8,919 nt of DNA from WHSM01 sp050701635 (lineage in GTDB: Bacteria > Actinomycetota > Actinomycetes > Mycobacteriales > Micromonosporaceae): the NCBI GenBank assembly GCA_050701635.1, contig JBOGDF010000235.1, positions 1 through 8,919 of the forward strand. The letters are read 5' to 3'. A program made the translations under genes and the position numbers. Position 1 is the first letter of the stretch. The number at the start of each line of letters is the position of its first letter. Below the pieces are notes generated by a model. The model was not told where the DNA came from. It ran no database searches and saw nothing but the letters and a program-made list of their open reading frames with translations. Of the stretch, positions 1 to 4,738 are shown piece by piece.

Positions 1-13
1 CGCGGAAGCAGCG

Positions 14-1045
14 CTACAGGATGCCGCGGGCGGCGAACGCCGCCTGGACGCTGGACGCCGCGCGGGCGCCGTACAGGCGTTGCGCGGTGGCGACCGTCTG
101 CTCGGCGGCGGCCCGGAACGAGGTGTCCGGGGCGAAGCCGAACTGCGCCTCGATGATCACGCCGCTGCCGGCGGTGTCGCCGAGGGCGGCGCGGATGTCG
201 TACAGGGCGCGGGACCAGATCTCGCCGTCGCGGTGCACCGACCCGACCATGTCCTCGGGGTAGTGCTTGTCGCGGTCGATGCGGCGCAGGCAGTGCGGCT
301 CGGTGCTGGTGTACGACACCGCGTCCCAGTCCGCCACGCACGCCTCCGGCGCCTTGGTCGGTACGCCGGTGCGCCAGCTGGTCACCGCCACCGCCAGGTA
401 GTCGCTGAACGCCTCGCCGATGGCGCCGGACTCCAGGTTGGTGCCGAATCCGGGGACCTGCATGTGGTGTACGGCGTGCCCGTACTCGTGCACGATCACC
501 TCGGCGTCTTCGGCGTCGTCCACGCCGCCCTTGCCGAGCGTGATCTCGATCTTCTTGTCCCGGAAGAACGAGTTGTCGCCGCCGTACTGGTTGATCCGCA
601 GGTCGATCGGCTGGTTGATCGCCCGGAACCTGCTGCCGAAGCCGAGGTGCTGCAGGTACTGCTGCGCCGTGGTGATCCAGTAGTAGCCCATCACCTGCTC
701 GAACTCGTCGGCGTCGCGGTGCCAGTCGGGCAGCGTGGGACCGGAGACCTGGACCGGGTTGCCGGTCTCGCTCTTCACGGTCACGTACCTGCCGGCGAGC
801 CGGCCGGAGCCGTCCAGGTCGGTCAAGGTCACCCGGCGGTACGCCGGCGCCAGCGCCGCGTAGTCGGCGTCCTTCTGGTCGGTGAGCGTCTGGATCCCGA
901 GCTGCTGCACCGGGTTGGGGTAGAACACAGTCGCCTCGGTGGTCGAGCCGGCGGCCGCGCTGGCCGGATGGATCAAGGCGATCCCGACCACGACGGCGAG
1001 CGCGGCCGCCCCGGCGAGTATCGATCGCCGCAGTGTCGTACGCAT
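14..1045 (-). CDS. Secreted zinc metalloprotease, M36 (fungalysin)/M4-like
   Basis: This 343-residue protein is predicted to be exported and to cleave proteins outside the cell. Residues 1-30 are a signal peptide: basic MRTTLRR, a hydrophobic stretch at about 9-26, and a likely cleavage site after ASA (28-30). The zinc motif HEYGH lies at 186-190 (H186 and H190 as ligands, E187 catalytic). GEAFSD at 210-215 supplies the probable third ligand, E211. HRDGEIWSRALYD (271-283) matches the conserved segment after the active site in M36 enzymes. C236 and C252 are the only cysteines and could form a disulfide. Typical fungalysins are longer, with a large FTP-type propeptide and often C-terminal add-on domains. 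Here only about 150 residues precede the HExxH motif and no extra domain follows. The ATG is preceded on the minus strand by GGGAG (plus-strand 1053-1057) with a 7-nt spacer. It diverges from the carboxyltransferase gene. Family placement is firm at clan level; M36 over M4 is inference, and substrate is unknown. Confidence 0.88.
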   Translation of the reverse strand: MRTTLRRSILAGAAALAVVVGIALIHPASAAAGSTTEATVFYPNPVQQLGIQTLTDQKDADYAALAPAYRRVTLTDLDGSGRLAGRYVTVKSETGNPVQVSGPTLPDWHRDADEFEQVMGYYWITTAQQYLQHLGFGSRFRAINQPIDLRINQYGGDNSFFRDKKIEITLGKGGVDDAEDAEVIVHEYGHAVHHMQVPGFGTNLESGAIGEAFSDYLAVAVTSWRTGVPTKAPEACVADWDAVSYTSTEPHCLRRIDRDKHYPEDMVGSVHRDGEIWSRALYDIRAALGDTAGSGVIIEAQFGFAPDTSFRAAAEQTVATAQRLYGARAASSVQAAFAARGIL

Positions 1046-1203
1046 GCGTGAGCTCCCGTTCCTCCCCGACCGGCGTGGCCGAGCCTAGTGCCTCGGCTCG
1101 CCCCTCGGCGGCACATCAGTGCCAGTGGCAGGGTAGGTCGTAGGGCGCGTCCCGGGTCGGCGTCCCGGCACCGGACTGATCATCGTCCTCGTACCCTGTG
1201 GCG
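1046..1203. promoter_or_regulatory. Divergent intergenic region with inverted repeat at 1080-1100
   Basis: This gap must hold the promoters of both divergent genes. CGAGCC (1080-1085) and GGCTCG (1095-1100) form a perfect 6-bp inverted repeat around a 9-nt centre. On the minus strand a -10-like TAGGCT lies at 1087-1082 and overlaps the left arm, so the repeat could be an operator for the protease gene. No good -35 element was seen for either direction. The functional reading is inference. Confidence 0.35.
1192..1197 (+). promoter_or_regulatory. Candidate -10 box (TACCCT) for the carboxyltransferase gene
   Basis: TACCCT fits the actinobacterial -10 pattern TANNNT and ends 6 nt before the ATG at 1204. 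That spacing would place the transcription start on or next to the A of the ATG and give a leaderless mRNA. No Shine-Dalgarno sequence is present, which agrees. No convincing -35 was found. The in-frame GTG at 1198 directly abuts the box and would lie upstream of such a transcript. Confidence 0.45.
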
Positions 1204-2676
1204 ATGAAGGCCCGAGAGCTCCTGGAGCTGGTGCTCGACGCAGGCTCGTACGCCTCCTGGGACACCCCGCCCGCTGGCCCGCCGGCCGATCCCGGGTACG
1301 CCGAGCAGCTGGCGACCGCCGCCCGGGACAGCGGCGCCGACGAGGCGGTGCTCACCGGCGCCGGCACGATCCGGGGGCGCCGAGTCGCGGTGGTGGCGTG
1401 CGAGTTCGGGTTCCTCGCCGGGTCGATCGGCGTGGCCGCCGCCGAGCGCCTGGTCGCCGCGGTGGAGCGGGCCACCGCCGAACGGCTGCCGCTGCTGGCG
1501 GCGCCGGTATCGGGCGGCACCCGGATGCAGGAAGGCACGGTGGCGTTCCTGCAGATGGTGAAGATCTCGGCGGCGATCACGCTGCACAAGACGGCCGGGC
1601 TGCCGTACCTGGTCTACCTGCGGCACCCCACCACCGGCGGCGTGTTCGCGTCCTGGGGCTCGCTCGGCCACGTCACGGTCGCCGAGCCCGGCGCGCTGAT
1701 CGGCTTCCTCGGCCCCCGGGTGTACGCCGAGCTGTACGGCCAGCAGTTCCCGCCCGGCGTACAGGTGGCGGAGAACCTGTTCCGGCACGGGATCGTGGAC
1801 GCCGTACTGCCGCCGGAGGCGATCCCCGAGATCGCCGACCGGGCACTGCGGGTGCTGTGCGCCGGCCCGGTCCCGCTGCCCGCCGCGCCGCCCACCGAGG
1901 CGCTGGTGGACGTACCGGCCTGGGAGTCGGTGACCCGGTCGCGGGACCCGGCCCGTCCGGGGGTACGCCGGCTACTGCGGGTCGCCGCCACCGACGTGGT
2001 GCCGCTCAACGGCACCGGCGAAGGCGAGACCGACCCGGGCCTGCTGCTGGCGCTGGTGCGGTTCGGGGAGGCGGCGTGCGTACTGCTGGGACAGGACCGG
2101 CGGGGCCAGAGTGGCGAGCCGATGGGGCCGGGTGCGCTGCGGGAGGCGCGGCGCGGGATGCGGCTGGCCGACGAGCTGGGGATCCCGCTGCTGACCGTGA
2201 TCGACACTCCCGGCGTGGCGCTGTCCCGGCAGGCAGAAGAAGGCGGGGTGGCCGGCGAGATCGCCCGCTGCGTGTCCGTGCTGGTCACGCTCGGTGCGCC
2301 GACGCTGTGCCTGCTGCTCGGGGAGGGTACGGGCGGCGGTGCGCTCGCCCTGCTGCCCGCCGACCGGGTGATCGCAGCGCAGCACGGCTGGCTCTCGCCG
2401 CTGCCGCCCGAGGGAGCGAGCGTGATCGTGCACCGGACAGTGGCGCAGGCACCCCAGCTCGCGGCGGCGCAGGGCGTACGGTCGGCGGACCTGCTGCGGG
2501 ACGGCATCGTGGACCGGGTGGTCCCGGAGCGCCCGGACGCCGCCGCGGAGCCGGACGCGTTCTGCCGCCGGGTGGGGCAGGCGGTGGCGTACGAGCTGGC
2601 GCAGCTCAGCGGCCAGCAACCGGCCGACCGGTACGCCGCCCGCCTCGACCGGTACCGCCGGATCGGCCGTGCGTAG
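1204..2676 (+). CDS. Fused acetyl/acyl-CoA carboxylase carboxyltransferase (beta-alpha)
   Basis: This 490-residue protein should move the carboxyl group from carboxybiotin to an acyl-CoA, giving malonyl-CoA or a homologue for lipid synthesis. The N-terminal half (about 1-210) resembles AccD: GSIGVAAAERLVAAVE (73-88), SGGTRMQEG (103-111), TTGGVFASWGSLGH (143-156) and AEPGALIGFLGPR (160-172). The C-terminal half (about 245-470) resembles AccA: IDTPGV (333-338), a glycine-rich GEGTGGGALAL (373-383) and PEGASVI (402-408). The Cys4 zinc finger at the N-terminus of classical AccD is absent; there is no CxxC pair. Each half is near the size of one bacterial subunit, so this is one-chain architecture, as in acyl-CoA carboxylase beta chains. 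ATG 1204 is chosen over GTG 1198 because of the -10 box and lack of an SD. No biotin carboxylase or biotin carrier gene is in the window, so its partners and exact acyl-CoA substrate are unknown. Confidence 0.85.
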   Translation: MKARELLELVLDAGSYASWDTPPAGPPADPGYAEQLATAARDSGADEAVLTGAGTIRGRRVAVVACEFGFLAGSIGVAAAERLVAAVERATAERLPLLAAPVSGGTRMQEGTVAFLQMVKISAAITLHKTAGLPYLVYLRHPTTGGVFASWGSLGHVTVAEPGALIGFLGPRVYAELYGQQFPPGVQVAENLFRHGIVDAVLPPEAIPEIADRALRVLCAGPVPLPAAPPTEALVDVPAWESVTRSRDPARPGVRRLLRVAATDVVPLNGTGEGETDPGLLLALVRFGEAACVLLGQDRRGQSGEPMGPGALREARRGMRLADELGIPLLTVIDTPGVALSRQAEEGGVAGEIARCVSVLVTLGAPTLCLLLGEGTGGGALALLPADRVIAAQHGWLSPLPPEGASVIVHRTVAQAPQLAAAQGVRSADLLRDGIVDRVVPERPDAAAEPDAFCRRVGQAVAYELAQLSGQQPADRYAARLDRYRRIGRA

Positions 2677-2679
2677 ACT
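2674..2679 (+). promoter_or_regulatory. Candidate -10 box (TAGACT) overlapping the upstream stop codon
   Basis: TAGACT fits TANNNT and begins with the TAG stop of the carboxyltransferase gene. It ends 8 nt before GTG 2688, so transcription could begin at or beside that GTG and yield a leaderless mRNA. No SD lies in the 11-nt gap. Readthrough from the upstream gene is equally possible for part of the expression. Confidence 0.5.
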
Positions 2680-2687
2680 CACCCACC

Positions 2688-3152
2688 GTGGCCCAGATCG
2701 TCAGAGCGCGTCCCCGCAAAGCCGCCGTGGTGTGCTGGATCGCGGCGATCGCCGTGGTGGTGATCTTCAGTGCGGTGGCGACCGCGCTGCGCGGCGACAC
2801 CGAGGGTGGGGGAGTCTTCCAGCTCGCTGACCAGATCGCGATGGTCGGGCTCGGGCTGCTCGGCGCCGCCGGGATCCTGGCGCTCACCCGGCCCCGGGTG
2901 GAGGCCGACACCGAGCGCATCAAGCTCCGTAACGTGGTCGGCTCGTACGAGCTGCCGTGGCAGCTGGTACGCGCGGTCCGGTTCGACCGCGGCGCGCCGT
3001 GGGCCAGCCTGGAGCTGGTGGACGACGACGTGGTGGCGGTGATGGCGGTGCAGGCCGCCGACAAGGAGTACGCGGTGGCGACCGTACGCCAACTCCGGGC
3101 GCTGCACGCCGCCCATCGCGACGCCACGAGCGGCACCGGGGACGACGCGTAA
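2688..3152 (+). CDS. Membrane-anchored bacterial PH-domain protein
   Basis: This is a 154-residue protein with two predicted transmembrane helices (about 12-34 and 46-66). A cytoplasmic bacterial PH-like domain follows (about 70-142), beginning RPRVEAD and containing YELPWQLVRAVRFDRGAPWASLEL (87-110), the strand-turn-strand core seen in actinobacterial PH-domain proteins of the CFP-6 (low-molecular-weight antigen 6) type. The basic N-terminus (RARPRK) suggests that this end stays inside the cell. GTG 2688 is the natural start: it begins 11 nt after the upstream stop, encodes the basic segment before helix 1, and has a -10 box just upstream. The tail after residue 145 is short, acidic and probably disordered. 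The biochemical role of this family is not established. Proximity to infC does not by itself imply a translation role, since infC has its own promoter. Confidence 0.75.
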   Translation: MAQIVRARPRKAAVVCWIAAIAVVVIFSAVATALRGDTEGGGVFQLADQIAMVGLGLLGAAGILALTRPRVEADTERIKLRNVVGSYELPWQLVRAVRFDRGAPWASLELVDDDVVAVMAVQAADKEYAVATVRQLRALHAAHRDATSGTGDDA

Positions 3153-3180
3153 CGGCGGCTCGGCGTACCCCCGGAAGCGC

Positions 3181-3189
3181 TGGTATGCT
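3181..3189 (+). promoter_or_regulatory. Extended -10 promoter of the infC operon
   Basis: TGGTATGCT contains an extended -10 (TGN before TATGCT at 3184-3189), the best -10 match I found in the window. Transcription would start near 3196 and give a 5' leader of about 250 nt before infC. The -35 region (about 3161-3166) is poor, as is common for extended -10 promoters. Confidence 0.6.
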
Positions 3190-3324
3190 TCGAAGCTGAC
3201 CGTCACCCTGTCGGGTGGCGAGAAAGCGGAGCCCCGCTCCCACCCGAGCAGCCTCGCGGCGGCCGGGTCACCGAGCGCCCGATAGTCAGGCGCGGCGCAG
3301 GCGATGTCTGCGATCGGTATGAGC

Positions 3325-3354
3325 GGGCCCTGGCGTACGCCGGGGCCTCTTCTC
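3325..3354 (+). terminator. Terminator-like hairpin (possible attenuator) in the infC leader
   Basis: GGCCCTGGCG (3326-3335) pairs along its full length with CGCCGGGGCC (3338-3347); one pair is G-U, and the RNA apex is GUAC. A further G-U pair (3325/3348) extends the stem. The pyrimidine tract TCTTCTC (3348-3354) follows at once. It sits about 130 nt inside the transcript and 92 nt before the infC start, the position expected for an attenuator. The U-tract is imperfect, so termination could be partial. Confidence 0.55.
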
Positions 3355-3360
3355 ATGTGG

Positions 3361-3446
3361 GCCTCCTCCGCCGTCTCGCCGCTGGCCAGGTCTGACGGCC
3401 ACCCCGGCATCGACACCCGATACATCCGCTACAACGAGGAGGCGCC
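3361..3446 (+). promoter_or_regulatory. infC ribosome binding site and its complementary segment
   Basis: The infC Shine-Dalgarno is GAGGAGG (3436-3442), 4 nt before ATC 3447. GCCTCCTC (3361-3368), starting 7 nt after the leader hairpin's pyrimidine tract, is an exact 8-nt reverse complement of GAGGAGGC (3436-3443). If the helix forms, the SD is hidden. GCCGTC/GACGGC (3370-3375/3394-3399) or TGGCC/GGCCA (3383-3387/3397-3401) could fold the intervening loop. The SD decides the infC start: no ATG, GTG or TTG lies in frame between the TGA at 3393 and 3447. Confidence 0.55.
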
Positions 3447-4031
3447 ATCAGCGTCGACGTTCGCATCAACGACCAGATCCGCGCTCGCGAGGTCCGCCTG
3501 GTCGGACCGGAAGGTGAGCAGGTCGGCATCGTCCCGATAGAGCAGGCGATCAAGCTGGCTCAGGACGTGGATCTGGATCTGGTCGAGGTCGCGCCCACCG
3601 CACGCCCGCCAGTGTGCAAGCTCATGGACTACGGCAAGTTCAAGTACGAGGCCGCGCTCAAGGCGCGCGAGGCACGGCGCAACCAGCAGCAGACCGTCAT
3701 CAAAGAGATGAAGCTCCGCCCGAAGATCGACTCGCACGACTACGAGACCAAGAAGGGTCACGTGGTGCGGTTCCTCAAAGGCGGCGACAAGGTCAAGGTC
3801 ACGATCATGTTCCGCGGCCGCGAGCAGAGCCGCCCCGAGCTGGGGTTCCGGCTGCTGTCGAAGCTGGCGGACGAGGTCGCCGAGCTGGGGTTCGTGGAGT
3901 CGCGCCCCCGCCAGGACGGCCGCAACATGATCATGGTGCTGGCACCGCACCGCAGCGCCAAGGCGGCCCGTGAGGCTACCCAGAACAAGGCCGCGTCCGC
4001 GCCCACCGAGGCCGGCGCGTCGAACAGCTGA
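3447..4031 (+). CDS. infC: Translation initiation factor IF-3 (ATC start)
   Basis: IF3 binds the 30S subunit, keeps it apart from 50S and rejects wrong start codons and initiator pairings. The 194-residue product has the N-domain (about 4-75; RINDQIR at 6-12, LDLVEV at 43-48, CKLMDYGKFKYE at 57-68), a charged linker (about 72-84) and the C-domain (about 85-170; KEMKLRPKI at 86-94, FRGRE at 122-126, GRNMIMVLAP at 158-167). A short Ala-rich tail ends the protein. The reading frame upstream of 3447 lacks ATG, GTG and TTG back to a stop at 3393, while ATC 3447 follows a strong GAGGAGG. Starting later, at GTG 3567, would delete about 40 conserved residues. An AUC start agrees with the known use of AUU/AUC/AUA in infC, through which IF3 represses its own synthesis. 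It is first in an operon with rpmI, rplT and a methyltransferase gene. Confidence 0.96.
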   Translation: MSVDVRINDQIRAREVRLVGPEGEQVGIVPIEQAIKLAQDVDLDLVEVAPTARPPVCKLMDYGKFKYEAALKAREARRNQQQTVIKEMKLRPKIDSHDYETKKGHVVRFLKGGDKVKVTIMFRGREQSRPELGFRLLSKLADEVAELGFVESRPRQDGRNMIMVLAPHRSAKAAREATQNKAASAPTEAGASNS

Positions 4032-4047
4032 GCTGTCGTACGACAGC
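4032..4047 (+). repeat. Perfect palindrome right after the infC stop codon
   Basis: GCTGTCG (4032-4038) and CGACAGC (4041-4047) form a perfect 7-bp stem around TA, beginning at the base after the infC TGA. No U-tract follows, and rpmI begins 22 nt later, so this is not a normal terminator. It could slow RNases, mark a processing site or limit readthrough by ribosomes into the rpmI RBS. Function is unknown. Confidence 0.5.
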
Positions 4048-4068
4048 CCGAGGGGAGAAGGCATCGCG

Positions 4069-4263
4069 ATGCCGAAGATGAAGAGCCACACCGGTATGGG
4101 CAAGCGGGTCAAGGTGACCGGCAAGGGGAAGCTGACCCGTCAGCAGACCCACCTGCGCCACAACCTGGAGAAGAAGCCGTCGACCCGTACCCGTCGTCTT
4201 TCCGGCGTCATCGAGATCGCCAAGGCCGACATCAAGCGGGTCAAGAAGCTGCTGGGTCGCTGA
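4069..4263 (+). CDS. rpmI: 50S ribosomal protein L35
   Basis: This is a 64-residue, strongly basic protein of the large ribosomal subunit. The sequence has the family pattern throughout: MPKMKSHTG at the start, then GKGKLTRQQ (18-26), HLRHNLEKK (28-36) and the terminal IKRVKKLLGR. The length is normal for bacterial L35. The ATG is preceded by AGGGGAGAAGG (4051-4061), whose GAAGG is 7 nt from the start. It lies 37 nt downstream of infC and 97 nt upstream of rplT in the same direction, the classic infC-rpmI-rplT order, so co-transcription from the infC promoter is expected. Nothing unusual is seen in the protein. The CDS is certain despite its small size. Confidence 0.97.
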   Translation: MPKMKSHTGMGKRVKVTGKGKLTRQQTHLRHNLEKKPSTRTRRLSGVIEIAKADIKRVKKLLGR

Positions 4264-4288
4264 CCCGAAGCCCTTTGCCGACTGATCG

Positions 4289-4340
4289 CGCCGAGTTCGG
4301 CGAGAGCATGACCTGGCCGTACGGGTGAAGCCCGGCGGCC
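4289..4340 (+). promoter_or_regulatory. Structured rpmI-rplT spacer, possible L20 autoregulatory site
   Basis: Two hairpins occupy the 97-nt gap. The first is CGCCGA/TCGGCG (4289-4294/4297-4302), with an AGTT apex if the closing A-T pair opens. The second is GGCCG (4315-4319) with CGGCC (4336-4340), enclosing CGGG (4322-4325) with CCCG (4331-4334) and a TGAAG loop, with small bulges TA and G on opposite sides. The rplT SD GAGGAG (4346-4351) starts 5 nt after the second stem. L20 is known in E. coli and Firmicutes to bind mRNA that mimics its 23S site. That this spacer does so is inference. Confidence 0.4.
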
Positions 4341-4360
4341 GTGACGAGGAGTAGAGAACC

Positions 4361-4738
4361 GTGGCACGCGTGAAGCGGGCGGTCAACGCCCACAAGAAGC
4401 GCCGGAGCGTACTGGAAGCGGCGAGCGGTTACCGGGGCCAGCGGTCCCGGCTGTACCGCAAGGCGAAGGAGCAGCTGCTCCACTCGCTCACCTACGCCTA
4501 CCGGGACCGGCGGGCGCGCAAGGGCGACTTCCGCCGGCTGTGGATCACCCGGATCAACGCCGCCGCGCGAGCGAACGGCATGACGTACAACCGGCTCATC
4601 CAGGGGCTGAAGCTGGCCGGCGTCGAGGTCGACCGCAAGGTGCTTGCCGAGCTCGCGGTCTCCGACGCGAAGGCGTTCGCCGCGCTGGTCGAGGTCGCGC
4701 GGGCGAACGTACCGGCCGAAGGCGAGAGCGCGGCCTGA
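4361..4738 (+). CDS. rplT: 50S ribosomal protein L20
   Basis: L20 binds 23S rRNA early in 50S assembly and in several bacteria also represses its own operon. The 125-residue product has the expected basic N-terminal extension (MARVKRAVNAHKKRRSVLEAAS) running into GYRGQRSRLYRKAKEQ (23-38). The globular C-domain carries FRRLWITRINAAAR (57-70) and NRLIQGLKLAGVEVDRK (77-93). A short acidic/Ala tail (VPAEGESAA) extends slightly past the usual family end. GTG 4361 is the start: it encodes the conserved MARVKR and follows GAGGAG (4346-4351) with a 9-nt spacer. The terminal CTGA overlaps the proposed CTG start of the methyltransferase gene, so translation of the two may be coupled. Confidence 0.97.
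   Translation: MARVKRAVNAHKKRRSVLEAASGYRGQRSRLYRKAKEQLLHSLTYAYRDRRARKGDFRRLWITRINAAARANGMTYNRLIQGLKLAGVEVDRKVLAELAVSDAKAFAALVEVARANVPAEGESAA

Larger units (their letters stand above)
3196..3446 (+). promoter_or_regulatory. infC leader: Long structured 5' leader of the infC-rpmI-rplT operon
   Basis: This stretch holds no supported gene and is rich in paired elements. Segment A (CACCC, 3204-3208) can pair with B (GGGTG, 3213-3217). B as TCGGGTGG (3211-3218) can instead pair with C, CCACCCGA (3240-3247), partly stacked on an inner GGAGC/GCTCC hairpin (3228-3232 with 3236-3240). C as ACCCG (3242-3246) can pair with D, CGGGT (3264-3268). A terminator-like hairpin and a helix covering the RBS follow. 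Leaders of infC operons in other bacteria carry autoregulatory RNA (L20 leaders in Firmicutes, L20 sites in E. coli). Homology to those is not claimed. GC-rich DNA produces chance helices, so the order of alternatives matters more than any one stem. Confidence 0.55.

Noticed and set aside
80..1051. Long plus-strand ORF opposite the metalloprotease
   Set aside because: High-GC antisense shadow; composition is low-complexity Gly/Val/Arg with no domain, while the minus strand gives a full protease with signal peptide and zinc motifs.
1198..1200. GTG 1198 as carboxyltransferase start
   Set aside because: Adds only two residues and directly abuts the probable -10 box; ATG 1204 fits leaderless spacing better. 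Not fully excluded.
1398..2687. Upstream part of a 584-codon plus-strand ORF that ends at 3152
   Set aside because: Only the part from GTG 2688 is a sensible protein (PH domain). The rest is an Arg/Gly/Ala-rich out-of-frame reading of the carboxyltransferase.
3304..3540. 78-codon ORF in the infC leader, possibly a leader peptide
   Set aside because: No well-spaced SD. It runs out of frame far into infC and has no family resemblance. It does cross the attenuator-like hairpin, so it is worth keeping in mind only if ribosome footprints appear.
4540..4734. ATG 4540 as methyltransferase start
   Set aside because: Would overlap rplT by about 200 nt, and the extra residues are Arg/Gly-rich out-of-frame sequence of L20.
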